DNA of 64,000 bases from RUG11462 sp036308645 (GTDB lineage Bacteria; Bacillota; Clostridia; Oscillospirales; Acutalibacteraceae), in assembly GCA_036308645.1 (NCBI GenBank), contig JAXJVH010000050.1:62001-126000 (forward strand), in the 5' to 3' direction. Both the position numbers and the translations under genes were made by a program. Positions 24,544 through 34,774 of this stretch are shown one piece after another. The notes below the pieces were generated by a model that was not told the DNA's origin, did not search any database, and was given only the letters and a program-made list of their open reading frames with translations. Position 1 is the stretch's first letter; each line of letters starts with the position of its first letter.

Positions 24544-27030
24544 ATGAGAATATTAGCTTTAGACGGCAATTCAATTATAAACAGAGCGTTTTACGGAATA
24601 CGTGTTCTTTCTACAAAGGACGGTGTTTTTACAAACGCTATATACGGATTTATGAATATACTTTTAAAACTTATTGAAAATAATAATCCTGATTTAATTA
24701 TTGCCGCTTTTGACTTAAAAGCACCGACATTCCGGCATAAAATGTATTCTGAATATAAAGCAGGAAGAAAACCAATGCCCGAGGAACTGCGTATGCAAAT
24801 TCCTATAATGAAAGATTTATTAAAAGCGTTCGGCTGCGCAGTTCTTGAAAAAGAGGGTTATGAAGCCGATGATATTCTCGGTACGATTGCAAAAAAATGC
24901 AATGATAACGGTGATACTTGCGTTATTGCAACGGGGGATCGCGATTCATTACAATTAGTATCCGAAAATGTTACTGTCCAACTTGCCGCCACTAAAGCGG
25001 GCGCTCCTGAAGTTAGAATTTACGACGTTGATAAAATAAAAGAGGAATACGGCGTTACTCCTACACAGATGATTGAAATTAAAGCGTTGCAGGGTGACGC
25101 TTCCGATAATATTCCCGGCGTTGCAGGCGTAGGCCCGAAAACCGCAGGTACTTTAATTCAAAAATTCGGCACTGTTGAGAATTTGTATGAAAATATTGAA
25201 ACTGCCGATATTAGAGAAAATCTTAAAAACAAACTTATTGCCGACAAGGATAACGCTTTTTTAAGCAAAACTTTAGGCACAATTAACTGTGAAGTTCCGA
25301 TAGAAATACCTAATGAGGCGAAAAGAAACGATGAGGAACTTAAAAGTCATCTAATTCATCTTGAAATGTTTAAACTTCTTGATAAACTAAATCTTGATAG
25401 CGAAACCGACTCAAAAAGCAACTCTGTCAGTCAACAAATAAGTGTTGATTTAAAAGAAATTGACAAAGTACCCGATAACTCAATTATTTTATTCTTTGAT
25501 GATAAAACATTTATAAAAAACGATGATAGATTTTTCTACACCGACAACAAGGATTTAACAGATGTAAAAAGTATAATTACTCACGACTGCAAATCATTGT
25601 TTCATAAAATCGGCGGCCATTGTGATGTCGCTTTTGACACTATGCTTGCGGCATATCTTATCAATCCCGACAGAAAAGATTATTCGCTTGACAGATTTAC
25701 GGTAGAATATTCCGTAAATGAATACGGCGGAGAATATTCCGAGATTTTAAATAAACTTGAACTTGTTGAAAAACTTTGCAATGAATTTAAAGCGCAAATT
25801 GTTGATAACAATCAGGAAAAATTGCTTTATGAAATAGAAATTCCTCTTTCTTATACTCTTTATATGATGGAAAATGAAGGGTTTATGGTTGATGTTGACG
25901 GTATAAACCGATTTTCCGAAAAACTTTATGAAAGAGAAAAGTTTTTAGAACAACAAATTTATGATATTATCGGATATGAATTTAACTTAAATTCCCCGAA
26001 ACAACTCGGTGTAGCACTTTTTGAAAAATTAGGACTTCCCTGCTCTAAAAAAACAAAGACAGGCTATTCCACTAATGCCGAAGTGCTTGAAGGCTTGAAA
26101 TATGAATCCGAAGCGGTTGAATATTTACTTGAATACCGCTCGGTTGCAAAGTTAAAATCAACGTACTGCGACGGACTTATTAAATGCGTTGAAAACAATA
26201 ACAGAATACATTCAACGCTTAATCAGGTTGAAACAAGAACAGGAAGAATCAGTTCTTCCGAGCCTAATTTGCAAAACATTCCTGTCAGAACCGAACTCGG
26301 CAGAGAAATGAGAAAGTTTTTTATTGCCAAAGACGGATATGTTCTGGTTGACGCAGATTATTCTCAAATTGAACTGCGAGTTTTAGCCTCTATTGCCGAT
26401 GATAAAAAAATGATTGACGCGTTTTTGAATAATGTTGATATCCATTCTGTTACGGCATCAGAGGTGTTTAATGTTCCGCTTGAATATATGACTCCTGAAA
26501 TACGTTCTCGCGCTAAAGCGGTTAATTTCGGTATCGTCTACGGAATCGGCGCATTTTCTCTTTCAAAAGACATTCACGTAAGTGTTGCCGAGGCAAAAAG
26601 ATATATTGAAAACTATTTAGCAACATACAGCGGCGTTAATAAATATATGAATGATGTTGTGCAACGAGCAAAACAAGACGGATATGTTTCAACATATTTC
26701 GGCAGACGCAGATATTTGCCTGAACTTACGGCATCAAACTTTAACACTCGTTCATTCGGCGAACGTGTTGCTAAAAATATGCCTATTCAGGGAACTGCCG
26801 CTGATATTATTAAAATAGCGATGAACAGAGTTAACAAACGTCTTATAGATGAAAATTTAGACGCAAAACTGATTATGCAGGTTCACGATGAACTGATTAT
26901 TGAAGCAAAAGAAGAAATCGCTGATAAAGTTTCAAATTTACTTAAAGAAGAAATGGAAAACGCAGTCGATTTTAAAGTTCCTTTGCTTGTAGATGTTAAA
27001 TATGCAAAAACTTGGTATGAAACAAAATAA
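24544..27030 (+). CDS. polA: DNA polymerase I
   Basis: 828 residues. The 5'-3' exonuclease/flap domain comes first (LDGNSIINRAFYG, EADDILGTIAKK, GDRDSLQLV, GDASDNIPGVAGVGPKTA). The middle domain has the 3'-5' exonuclease fold but lacks the usual acidic motif, so proofreading is probably lost, as in other Firmicute PolI. The polymerase domain (from about 450) has TGRISSSEPNLQNIPVR, the catalytic VDADYSQIELRVLA, RSRAKAVNFGIVYG and the second catalytic motif MQVHDELIIE. It fills gaps and removes primers. It starts a run polA-phosphatase-rimI-tsaD with gaps of 10 bp or overlaps. Confidence 0.97.
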   Translation: MRILALDGNSIINRAFYGIRVLSTKDGVFTNAIYGFMNILLKLIENNNPDLIIAAFDLKAPTFRHKMYSEYKAGRKPMPEELRMQIPIMKDLLKAFGCAVLEKEGYEADDILGTIAKKCNDNGDTCVIATGDRDSLQLVSENVTVQLAATKAGAPEVRIYDVDKIKEEYGVTPTQMIEIKALQGDASDNIPGVAGVGPKTAGTLIQKFGTVENLYENIETADIRENLKNKLIADKDNAFLSKTLGTINCEVPIEIPNEAKRNDEELKSHLIHLEMFKLLDKLNLDSETDSKSNSVSQQISVDLKEIDKVPDNSIILFFDDKTFIKNDDRFFYTDNKDLTDVKSIITHDCKSLFHKIGGHCDVAFDTMLAAYLINPDRKDYSLDRFTVEYSVNEYGGEYSEILNKLELVEKLCNEFKAQIVDNNQEKLLYEIEIPLSYTLYMMENEGFMVDVDGINRFSEKLYEREKFLEQQIYDIIGYEFNLNSPKQLGVALFEKLGLPCSKKTKTGYSTNAEVLEGLKYESEAVEYLLEYRSVAKLKSTYCDGLIKCVENNNRIHSTLNQVETRTGRISSSEPNLQNIPVRTELGREMRKFFIAKDGYVLVDADYSQIELRVLASIADDKKMIDAFLNNVDIHSVTASEVFNVPLEYMTPEIRSRAKAVNFGIVYGIGAFSLSKDIHVSVAEAKRYIENYLATYSGVNKYMNDVVQRAKQDGYVSTYFGRRRYLPELTASNFNTRSFGERVAKNMPIQGTAADIIKIAMNRVNKRLIDENLDAKLIMQVHDELIIEAKEEIADKVSNLLKEEMENAVDFKVPLLVDVKYAKTWYETK

Positions 27031-27040
27031 GGTGAACTAA

Positions 27041-27451
27041 ATGAAAATTCTTTTTGTCTGCACAGGAAACACTTGCCGAAGTCCTATGGCAGAGGCTTTA
27101 GCAAAAAAACTATTTCCAAAGTATGATTTCAGTAGTGCAGGTTTATATGTAAATCCAACTGACAGCGTTTCGGCTAACGCCGTTCTTGCTATTAAAAATT
27201 ACGGTATAGATATAAGTGAACATAAACCTACACAACTGACCGTCGAAAAGGCGACTGAATATGACTATATCATTCCTATGACTTCTTCTCACAAACAAGT
27301 GTTATTGGCAAACGGTATAAATCCCGATAAAATTTTAATGTTCAAAGACGAAATTTCAGACCCGTTTGGAGGGAGTTTGGAAACCTACTTATTCTGTGCC
27401 GAGCAGTTAAAAAATAATATAAAAATTACAATCGGAGAATTAAATGATTAA
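27041..27451 (+). CDS. Low-molecular-weight phosphatase (YwlE-like protein-arginine or -tyrosine phosphatase)
   Basis: 136 residues. The N-terminal P-loop CTGNTCRS (Cys7, Arg13) and the later general-acid motif DPFGGS define the LMW-PTP family. Thr11 in the loop is the residue that gives Bacillus YwlE its arginine-phosphate preference, so it may counteract the McsB arginine kinase; a tyrosine phosphatase is the alternative. It lies 10 bp after polA with AAGGTGA before the ATG and overlaps rimI by 8 bp. Substrate choice is inference. Confidence 0.85.
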   Translation: MKILFVCTGNTCRSPMAEALAKKLFPKYDFSSAGLYVNPTDSVSANAVLAIKNYGIDISEHKPTQLTVEKATEYDYIIPMTSSHKQVLLANGINPDKILMFKDEISDPFGGSLETYLFCAEQLKNNIKITIGELND

Positions 27452-27881
27452 AGAAATAGGAATTGAGTATACAGATAATATACTTCAAATTGAAAATCAA
27501 TCCTTTACTCATCCCGCTTCCGAAAAAAATATAAAAGAGTCGCTTTTAAATGACAAATACAAGTATATCGGCTTTTTTAAAGATGAAAAATTAGTCGGTT
27601 ACGGTAGCGTTTTTATTGTTGCAAATGAGTCTTATATAAATAATATAGCAGTATTAAAAGATTACAGGCGTAAGAGAATTGCTACCGACATTGTAAATAA
27701 AATAATCGAGTTATCGTCTGAATGTGAATTTGTTACTTTAGAAGTCAGAGAGAGTAATTTATCTGCTATCGGACTATATAAAAAATTAGGGTTTATTACA
27801 ACGGCAGTACGCAAAAACTATTATAATAAACCTGTTGAAAACGCAATAATTATGACAAAATACATGGAGAAACAAAAATGA
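27444..27881 (+). CDS. rimI: Ribosomal-protein S18 alanine N-acetyltransferase (GNAT)
   Basis: 145 residues, GNAT fold: INNIAVLKDYRRKRIATDIV carries the acetyl-CoA pyrophosphate loop, and LEVRESNLSAIGLYKKLGFITTAVRKNYY is the typical RimI C-terminal pattern. It acetylates the N-terminus of S18 in the family. In bacteria rimI is usually beside tsaB and tsaD; here it overlaps tsaD by 4 bp, which supports the name, while tsaB is absent from this window. Another GNAT specificity cannot be excluded. Confidence 0.88.
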   Translation: MIKEIGIEYTDNILQIENQSFTHPASEKNIKESLLNDKYKYIGFFKDEKLVGYGSVFIVANESYINNIAVLKDYRRKRIATDIVNKIIELSSECEFVTLEVRESNLSAIGLYKKLGFITTAVRKNYYNKPVENAIIMTKYMEKQK

Positions 27882-28888
27882 AAATATTGGCTATTGAATC
27901 ATCGTGCGACGATACTGCGGTGGCAATACTTGAAGAAAGAAAAGTTCTTTCATCGGTAATTGCATCACAAGTTGATGAACATATTGTTTACGGCGGTGTA
28001 GTTCCGGAGATTGCCTCAAGAATGCATATTGAAGCAATATCTAATCTTTACAAAGAGGCGCTTAAACGTGCAGAACTTTGCATTGACGATATTGACGCCA
28101 TTGCCGTTACTTATGCGCCCGGACTTATCGGCTCATTGCTTGTAGGTGTGAATTTTGCAAAAGGATTAAGCCTTGCCACCGGCAAACCTCTAATACCTGT
28201 TCATCACCTACGCTCACACATTGCCGCAAATTATATCACTTATCCCGAATTAAAACCTCCGTTTTTGGCTTTGGTTATTTCGGGCGGTCATTCTCATATA
28301 ATTAACGTTAAAGATTATACCGATTACGAAATAATCGGCAGAACTCGTGACGACGCGGCAGGCGAATGTTTTGATAAAACCGCAAGAGCATTAGGTCTTC
28401 CCTATCCTGGCGGTGTTCATCTTGATAAAATTGCTGAAAATGGCAATAATACAGTATATAAACTTCCCAAACCGAAAATAGAGGGAAATCCGCTGGATTT
28501 CAGTTTTTCAGGGCTTAAAACCGCCGTTTTAAATACAATTAATAATTCAAATCAAAAAGGAATTGAAATTAATACCGCTGATATGTGCGCCAGTATCAGA
28601 AAAACCGTAACTGATATTTTAATTGATAAGTTGTCGGTGGCATTTGAAACTGTTAAACCTCAAAAATTGGTTTTGGCAGGTGGCGTTTCTGCAAATTCCG
28701 AAATAAGAAAAAGAGTTTCGGCGTTTTGTAAAAATAACAATGTTGAATTTTATTCGCCTGAATTGTCGCTTTGCGGTGATAATGCCGCAATGGTAGGAGC
28801 ACAGGCATATTACGAATATCAAGCGGGAAATGTTGCCGAAAGTGATTTAAACGCCTATGCAACTCTCGATATTTGCACATTAAAATAA
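27878..28888 (+). CDS. tsaD: tRNA threonylcarbamoyladenosine transferase TsaD
   Basis: 336 residues. The ASKHA fold is clear: N-terminal ESSCDDTAVAIL, metal-binding His110 and His114 in HHLRSH, the loop LVISGGHSHI, and GGVSANSEIRKR with a final CGDNAAMVGAQAYYEY. It transfers the threonylcarbamoyl group to A37 of ANN-decoding tRNAs together with TsaB and TsaE, in the cytoplasm. It is the last gene of the polA run; no hairpin terminator is obvious after it. Confidence 0.97.
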   Translation: MKILAIESSCDDTAVAILEERKVLSSVIASQVDEHIVYGGVVPEIASRMHIEAISNLYKEALKRAELCIDDIDAIAVTYAPGLIGSLLVGVNFAKGLSLATGKPLIPVHHLRSHIAANYITYPELKPPFLALVISGGHSHIINVKDYTDYEIIGRTRDDAAGECFDKTARALGLPYPGGVHLDKIAENGNNTVYKLPKPKIEGNPLDFSFSGLKTAVLNTINNSNQKGIEINTADMCASIRKTVTDILIDKLSVAFETVKPQKLVLAGGVSANSEIRKRVSAFCKNNNVEFYSPELSLCGDNAAMVGAQAYYEYQAGNVAESDLNAYATLDICTLK

Positions 28889-28969
28889 CTAAAAAAGATA
28901 TAATTTTTTAAGTAATTTTGAACAAAAGATTAATTTTAATCGAAAAATCAAAAAAAATATAATAAAAAC

Positions 28970-28998
28970 TTGTTTTTTATTTAACAATATAGTATAAT
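28970..28998 (+). promoter_or_regulatory. Sigma-A promoter of pckG
   Basis: TTGTTT (28970-28975), 17 bp, TATAAT (28993-28998), about 85 bp upstream of the gene start. Confidence 0.65.
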
Positions 28999-29082
28999 AA
29001 GTGCAATGTAATTATTATGGGGACATTTGATAATTATATTAATCTACAAAATATGCATTTAATGCAATTGGAGGATAAAAAA

Positions 29083-30864
29083 ATGATTACAAACAAATCC
29101 GTAAACGCTTGGATTGAGGAAATGAAAGCCCTCGTAAATCCTGATAATGTCGTTCTTATTGACGGTAGCGAAGAACAACTTGAGGCTCTTCGTGCTGAAG
29201 CTGTTAAGACCGGCGAAATGATTAAACTCAATCAGGACTTACTCCCTGGATGTTATCTCCACAGAACTGCTGTAAACGACGTTGCTCGTGTTGAAGGCAG
29301 AACTTTCATTTGCTCAAAAACAAAAGAAGACGCAGGTCCGACAAACAACTGGATGGAGCCTACAGAAGCGTACAAAATGCTTTTTGACATCGCAAAAGGT
29401 TCTTACGCAGGCAGAACTATGTATATTATCCCTTATTCAATGGGTCCTGTTGGTTCAGAATTCTCAAAAATCGGTTTTGAACTTACAGATTCTATCTATG
29501 TTGTTCTTAATATGGCTATCATGACCAGAATCGGTAACGAAGTTATCGAAGCACTCGGTGACAGCGAAGACTGGATTAAAGGTTTACACTGCAAATGTGA
29601 TATTGATGAAGAAAAGAGATATATCTGCCACTTCCCTGAAGATAACTACATTATTTCTGTTAACTCAGGTTACGGCGGAAACGTTCTTTTAGGTAAAAAA
29701 TGTTTTGCACTTCGTATTGCATCGTTCCTTGGTAAAAACGAAGGCTGGATGGCTGAACACATGCTTATCCTCGGTCTTGAAAATCCGCAGGGCGAAATTA
29801 AATACATTGCCGCTGCATTCCCGTCTGCTTGCGGTAAAACAAACCTTGCAATGCTTATTCCTCCGAAAAAATATCGTGATATGGGCTACAAAGTATGGTG
29901 CGTAGGCGACGATATTGCTTGGATGAGAATCGGTGAAGACGGTCGCCTTTGGGCAGTTAACCCTGAAAACGGCTTCTTCGGTGTTGCTCCGGGAACAAAC
30001 GAAAATTCTAACCCGAACGCTTTGGCTTCTACACGTAAGAACACAATCTTTACAAACGTTTGTCATAACCTTGATGATAATACAGTTTGGTGGGAAGGTC
30101 TTGATAAGAATCCTCCGAAGAATGCTCTTAACTGGAGAGGCGAAAAATGGGATTACACTAAATATGACAAAGCAGACAAAGTTGGTACAAGCGGCGCTCA
30201 TCCTAATTCAAGATTTACAGCACCTGCTAAAAACTGTCCTTGCATTTCTTCTGAATTTGATTCAGGTAAAGGCGTGCCGATTTCTGCTATCGTATTCGGC
30301 GGTCGTCGTGCAAAAGCCGCTCCGCTGGTATATCAGTCAAGAGATTGGCAAAACGGTGTATTCGTAGGTTCAATTATGGCTTCTGAAACAACTGCTGCTG
30401 CAACAGGCGCTGTAGGTGTTGTAAGAAATGACCCAATGGCTATGAAACCTTTCTGCGGTTATCACATGGCTGACTACTTTGCACATTGGCTTGAAATGGG
30501 TAAAAAACTCGGCGATAAAGCACCTAAAATCTTCAATGTTAACTGGTTCAGAACAGATGACGAAGGCAACTTCATTTGGCCGGGATTCGGCGATAATATG
30601 CGTGTTCTTAACTGGATTCTTGCTCGTTGCGACGGCAAGGTCGACGCTGTTGAAACACCTATCGGTTATGTTCCAAAGGTAGAAGATATTGATATTGAAG
30701 GTCTTGATATTACTGAAGATACTATTAAAGAACTTCTTACTATTGATAAAGACGTTTGGACTGAAGAAACTCAAAACATTGCTAAATTCTATGAGCAATT
30801 TGGTGATAAACTTCCAAAAGAAATTGTTGATGAATTTAACGGTCTTAAAGAACGCTTAAAATAA
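29083..30864 (+). CDS. pckG: Phosphoenolpyruvate carboxykinase (GTP)
   Basis: 593 residues, the size of GTP-type PEPCK rather than the roughly 530-residue ATP type. The kinase P-loop FPSACGKTNLAML, the reactive cysteine within it, the GDDIAW metal site, RTDDEGNFIWPGFGDNMRVL and the PGTN region are visible. In fermenting Clostridia it often runs from PEP to oxaloacetate, conserving GTP, and would feed oxaloacetate to citrate synthase (40141) and aspartate. The ATG at 29083 follows GGAGGA by 7 nt; an in-frame ATG at 29017 would add 22 residues without a ribosome-binding site. Own promoter and terminator. Confidence 0.96.
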   Translation: MITNKSVNAWIEEMKALVNPDNVVLIDGSEEQLEALRAEAVKTGEMIKLNQDLLPGCYLHRTAVNDVARVEGRTFICSKTKEDAGPTNNWMEPTEAYKMLFDIAKGSYAGRTMYIIPYSMGPVGSEFSKIGFELTDSIYVVLNMAIMTRIGNEVIEALGDSEDWIKGLHCKCDIDEEKRYICHFPEDNYIISVNSGYGGNVLLGKKCFALRIASFLGKNEGWMAEHMLILGLENPQGEIKYIAAAFPSACGKTNLAMLIPPKKYRDMGYKVWCVGDDIAWMRIGEDGRLWAVNPENGFFGVAPGTNENSNPNALASTRKNTIFTNVCHNLDDNTVWWEGLDKNPPKNALNWRGEKWDYTKYDKADKVGTSGAHPNSRFTAPAKNCPCISSEFDSGKGVPISAIVFGGRRAKAAPLVYQSRDWQNGVFVGSIMASETTAAATGAVGVVRNDPMAMKPFCGYHMADYFAHWLEMGKKLGDKAPKIFNVNWFRTDDEGNFIWPGFGDNMRVLNWILARCDGKVDAVETPIGYVPKVEDIDIEGLDITEDTIKELLTIDKDVWTEETQNIAKFYEQFGDKLPKEIVDEFNGLKERLK

Positions 30865-30883
30865 TTTTGATACAATAGTTATT

Positions 30884-30921
30884 AAAACTGACTTCATTAG
30901 TTTCAATGAAGTCAGTTTTTT
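30884..30921 (+). terminator. Terminator of pckG
   Basis: Perfect 15-bp arms (30884-30898 and 30905-30919), 6-nt loop, T run at the end. Confidence 0.9.
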
Positions 30922-30950
30922 ATATGTAAATATTATTGTTCAAAAAGATA

Positions 30951-30985
30951 AAATCCCAATGCTAAATTTAGCATTGGGATTTTTA
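30951..30985. terminator. Terminator of the PFOR gene (palindromic)
   Basis: A 32-bp perfect palindrome (30951-30982) with T on both outer sides. It follows the PFOR stop on the minus strand and can also back up the pckG terminator. Confidence 0.8.
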
Positions 30986-31002
30986 AATACTATAATTAGT
31001 AA

Positions 31003-34000
31003 TTATTTATTGCCGTATAATTCGCCAAGACGGAGAAGATGGTTGTATCTTTCAACTGAAGTTTCTTCAGCCTTTGTAAACAACTCTTCTGCTCTTTCAG
31101 GGAATGAACGAGTAAGTGATGAATATCTTGCTTCGTTCATAATGAAGTCACGGTAACTTGTTGTAGGTGCTTTGCTATCCATTGAGAACGGATTTTTGCC
31201 CTCTGCTTTAAGTGCAGGATTGAAACGGAACATATTCCAGTAACCGCAGTCAACTGCCTTCTTCATTTCAGCCTGACAGTTAACCATACCGCCCTTAATA
31301 GAGTGCATCTCACATGGAGCGTAACCGATAATAAGTGACGGACCCGGATATGCTTCAGCCTCACGAATTGCTTTAAGAGTCTGATTTGCATCAGCGCCCA
31401 TAGCAATCTGTGCTACATAGATATAACCGTAAGACATAGCGATTTCAGCAAGACTCTTCTTAGCGATTGATTTACCGGCAGCTGCAAACTGTGCAACCTG
31501 ACCGATGTTAGACGCTTTAGAAGCCTGACCGCCTGTGTTTGAGTAAACCTCTGTATCGAATACCATAATGTTTACATCTTCACCCTGTGCGAGAACGTGG
31601 TCAACACCGCCGAAGCCGATATCATAAGCCCAACCGTCACCACCGAATATCCATACAGATTTCTTTGAAAGGTAATCTTTATTAGCAAGAATATCGTTGC
31701 AAGTGTCGCAAGAAGCGTTCTGTGCTTCGAGAGCAGCAACAAGCGCTTTAGAAGCGGCGCCGTTTTTCTCGCCGTCATTTACTGTTGCAAGGTATTCTTC
31801 GGCAGCAGCCTTAACATCAGCAGAAGCCTTGTCAGACGCAACGATTTGTTTAACATCTTCGATAAGTCTTTCTCTGATTGCTTTTTGACCTAAGTACATA
31901 CCGAAACCGTGTTCAGCATTATCTTCAAACAATGAGTTAGCCCAAGCAGGACCTTTGCCCTCTTTGTTTACAGTATACGGTGATGTAGCAGCAGGACCGC
32001 CCCAAATTGAAGAACAACCTGTTGCATTAGAAATATACATTCTGTCGCCGAACAATTGAGTGATAAGACGAGCATAAGAAGTTTCAGCACATCCTGCGCA
32101 AGAACCTGAGAACTCAAGCAACGGCTGTTTATACTGTGAAGTAATAGTATTGATATTTGCAGTAACTTCAGGTTTCTCTGAAACTTTAGATACGCAGTAA
32201 TCAAATACAGCCTGCTGGTCTTCCTGTGATTCGCGTGATACCATTTTAAGTGAGTTTGTAGGGCAAACGCCAACGCAAACTCCGCAACCCATACAGTCCA
32301 TAGGCGAAACTGCAAGAGTATAAGCGTAACTTGTTTTGAGAACAGGTTTAGCGCCGAGTTTAATGTTTGCAGGAGCAGCCTTAACTTCTTCTTCTGAAAG
32401 TGCATAAGGTCTGATTGTAGCATGCGGGCAAACAAATGCACACTTGTTACAACTTACGCAAGTTTCAGGATTCCATTCAGGAACGTTAACTGCAACACCG
32501 CGTTTTTCATAAGCTGATGCGCCCTGCTCGAATGTACCGTCTGCATGGTCAACGAAAGCAGATACAGGAAGTGCGTCGCCGTCCATCTTGCCAACAGGTT
32601 TCATAATATTATCAACCATTTTAACAAGTTTAGCAGGACCGTTTTCGGTTTCAGGTGTTACATTATCAACTGCGTTAGCCCAATCAGCAGGCACGTCAAT
32701 CTTAACATAAGCGGTAGCGCCGGCGTCAATAGCGGCCTCGTTCATCTTAACGATTTCGATACCTTTCTTCATAAATTTCTGTGCTTTTTCTTTCATATAA
32801 GCGATTGCTTCCTCTTCAGGAAGAACTTTTGACAATGAGAAGAAAGCAGACTGGAGAACTGTATTTGTACGTTTGCCAAGACCGATTTTAGCAGCCAAGT
32901 CAATAGCGTTAACTGTATAAAGTTGAATGTTGTTTTTAGCGATATACTGTTTTGTTTCAGCATTCAAGTGCATATTAAGTTCTTCAGGAGTCCACTGACA
33001 GTTAATAAGGAATACACCGCCCGGTTTAACATCCTGCACCATCTTATAACCTTTAAGGATATATGACGGATTATGACAAGCAACAAAGTCTGCCTTATTT
33101 ATGTAATAAGGGCTCTTAATAGGCTTGTCGCCGAAACGCAAGTGAGAAACTGTGATACCGCCTGTTTTCTTTGAGTCATACTGGAAATAAGCCTGAACAT
33201 ATTTATCAGTATGGTCGCCGATAATTTTAATAGAGTCTTTGTTAGCACCAACAGTACCGTCGCCGCCGAGACCCCAGAATTTACATTCAATAGTACCTTC
33301 AGCAGCGGTATTAGGAGCAGGTTTCTCTTCAAGTGAAAGATTTGTAACATCGTCGCAAATACCGATTGTAAACTGATTTTTAGGCTCGTCCTTGCTGAGT
33401 TCCTCATATACAGCGAATACGCTTGAAGGAGGAGTATCTTTAGAACCAAGACCGTAACGACCGCCGATAACTTTAGCGTCAACGCCTTTTGTAGCGAGAG
33501 CGGCAACAACATCAAGGTACAAAGGTTCGCCGAGAGCGCCCGGCTCTTTAGTTCTGTCAAGAACAGCGATTTTCTTTGCTGTAGCAGGAATTGCTTCAAC
33601 TAATTTATCTGCTCTGAAAGGACGGTAAAGTCTTACTTTTACAAGACCGACTTTTTCACCTTTTGCTGTTAAGTAATCAATAACTTCTTCGGCAACATCG
33701 CAGATTGAACCCATAGCAACGATAACGCGTTCAGCGTCAGGCGCACCATAGTAGTTAAAGAGTTTATAGTCTGTGCCGAGTTTAGCATTAACCTTACCCA
33801 TATATTCTTCAACAATTTCAGGAACTGCTTCGTAATATTTATTACAAGCCTCTCTGTGCTGGAAGAAAATATCGCCGTTTTCGTGTGAACCGCGCATAAC
33901 AGGATGTTCAGGATTTAATGCTCTTTCTCTGAATGCTTTAACAGCGTCCATATCGCACATTTCTTTGAGATCTTCGTAATCCCAAACTTCAATTTTCTGA

Positions 34001-34539
34001 ATTTCATGTGAAGTACGGAAACCGTCAAAGAAGTTAATAAACGGTACTCTGCCTTTGATTGCTGCCAAATGAGCAACAGCGCCGAGATCCATAACTTCCT
34101 GCGGGTTTGTTTCAGCGAGCATTGCAAAACCTGTCTGACGGCAAGCATAAACGTCGGAATGATCACCGAAAATGTTAAGAGCGTGTGAAGCTACGCATCG
34201 AGCAGAAACATGGAAAACTGTAGGTAACAATTCACCTGCAATTTTATACATGTTAGGAATCATAAGTAAAAGACCCTGCGATGCGGTGTAAGTAGTTGTG
34301 AGTGCACCGGCGTTAAGCGAACCGTGAACAGTACCTGCAGCACCTGCTTCAGACTGCATTTCGGAAACCTTAACAGTTGTGCCGAAAATGTTTTTGAGAC
34401 CCTGTGCCGACCATTGATCAACATAGTCTGCCATAGGGCTGGACGGAGTAATAGGATAAATACCTGCTACCTCAGTAAACGCATAAGACACGTGAGCCGC
34501 AGCGTTGTTACCGTCCATGGTTTTCATTTTTCTAGCCAT
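31003..34539 (-). CDS. nifJ: Pyruvate:ferredoxin (flavodoxin) oxidoreductase
   Basis: 1178 residues, a single-chain homodimeric PFOR. Domains in order: pyrimidine-binding (YPITPSSPMAD near residue 28), transketolase C-like, the gamma region with GLGGDGTVGANKDS, and a two-cluster ferredoxin domain with CVSCNKCAFVCPHA and CMGCGVCVGVCPTNSL. The TPP-binding domain follows, with GCAGCAETSY and GGDGWAYDIGFGG (ThDP GDG motif). It oxidises pyruvate to acetyl-CoA and CO2, reducing ferredoxin; that ferredoxin would feed the Rnf complex at 52.9-58 kb. The gene is oxygen-sensitive chemistry and marks an anaerobe. GGAGG precedes the ATG at 34539. A weak promoter (TTTACT, 17 bp, TAAAAT) lies at about 34636-34664. 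Confidence 0.97.
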   Translation of the reverse strand: MARKMKTMDGNNAAAHVSYAFTEVAGIYPITPSSPMADYVDQWSAQGLKNIFGTTVKVSEMQSEAGAAGTVHGSLNAGALTTTYTASQGLLLMIPNMYKIAGELLPTVFHVSARCVASHALNIFGDHSDVYACRQTGFAMLAETNPQEVMDLGAVAHLAAIKGRVPFINFFDGFRTSHEIQKIEVWDYEDLKEMCDMDAVKAFRERALNPEHPVMRGSHENGDIFFQHREACNKYYEAVPEIVEEYMGKVNAKLGTDYKLFNYYGAPDAERVIVAMGSICDVAEEVIDYLTAKGEKVGLVKVRLYRPFRADKLVEAIPATAKKIAVLDRTKEPGALGEPLYLDVVAALATKGVDAKVIGGRYGLGSKDTPPSSVFAVYEELSKDEPKNQFTIGICDDVTNLSLEEKPAPNTAAEGTIECKFWGLGGDGTVGANKDSIKIIGDHTDKYVQAYFQYDSKKTGGITVSHLRFGDKPIKSPYYINKADFVACHNPSYILKGYKMVQDVKPGGVFLINCQWTPEELNMHLNAETKQYIAKNNIQLYTVNAIDLAAKIGLGKRTNTVLQSAFFSLSKVLPEEEAIAYMKEKAQKFMKKGIEIVKMNEAAIDAGATAYVKIDVPADWANAVDNVTPETENGPAKLVKMVDNIMKPVGKMDGDALPVSAFVDHADGTFEQGASAYEKRGVAVNVPEWNPETCVSCNKCAFVCPHATIRPYALSEEEVKAAPANIKLGAKPVLKTSYAYTLAVSPMDCMGCGVCVGVCPTNSLKMVSRESQEDQQAVFDYCVSKVSEKPEVTANINTITSQYKQPLLEFSGSCAGCAETSYARLITQLFGDRMYISNATGCSSIWGGPAATSPYTVNKEGKGPAWANSLFEDNAEHGFGMYLGQKAIRERLIEDVKQIVASDKASADVKAAAEEYLATVNDGEKNGAASKALVAALEAQNASCDTCNDILANKDYLSKKSVWIFGGDGWAYDIGFGGVDHVLAQGEDVNIMVFDTEVYSNTGGQASKASNIGQVAQFAAAGKSIAKKSLAEIAMSYGYIYVAQIAMGADANQTLKAIREAEAYPGPSLIIGYAPCEMHSIKGGMVNCQAEMKKAVDCGYWNMFRFNPALKAEGKNPFSMDSKAPTTSYRDFIMNEARYSSLTRSFPERAEELFTKAEETSVERYNHLLRLGELYGNK

Positions 34540-34774
34540 TGGATTATTCCTCCTGAAAAAAGTTTGATTGGAACATATTTACCTAAAGCATAATAAAAAA
34601 CACTATACTCCAAGATAAAATTTCACATAATTATTTTACTACACTTTTTAATAAAAGTAAATATAAAAATCATTAAAAAAACAAAAAATTCGATTACTTT
34701 TTAAATTTTATTAATAAATATGGGTTAAAAATCCCGCTTTATTGTCAAAATTAATGATAAATGTAATTATGTAT

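Noticed and set aside
29689..30798. Antisense open frames over pckG
   Set aside because: pckG is clearly coding over the whole interval with full motifs; the antisense frames show no family pattern or start signal.
31572..34166. Several long open frames on both strands inside the PFOR gene, for example at 31968-32441 and 33099-33599
   Set aside because: They are shadows of a strongly coding 1178-codon gene; they have leucine-rich, low-complexity translations and no ribosome-binding sites.
34540..34774. Possible strong promoter or leader RNA upstream of PFOR
   Set aside because: The 235-bp gap is AT-rich with only a weak TTTACT-17-TAAAAT; no hairpin or leader ORF stands out.
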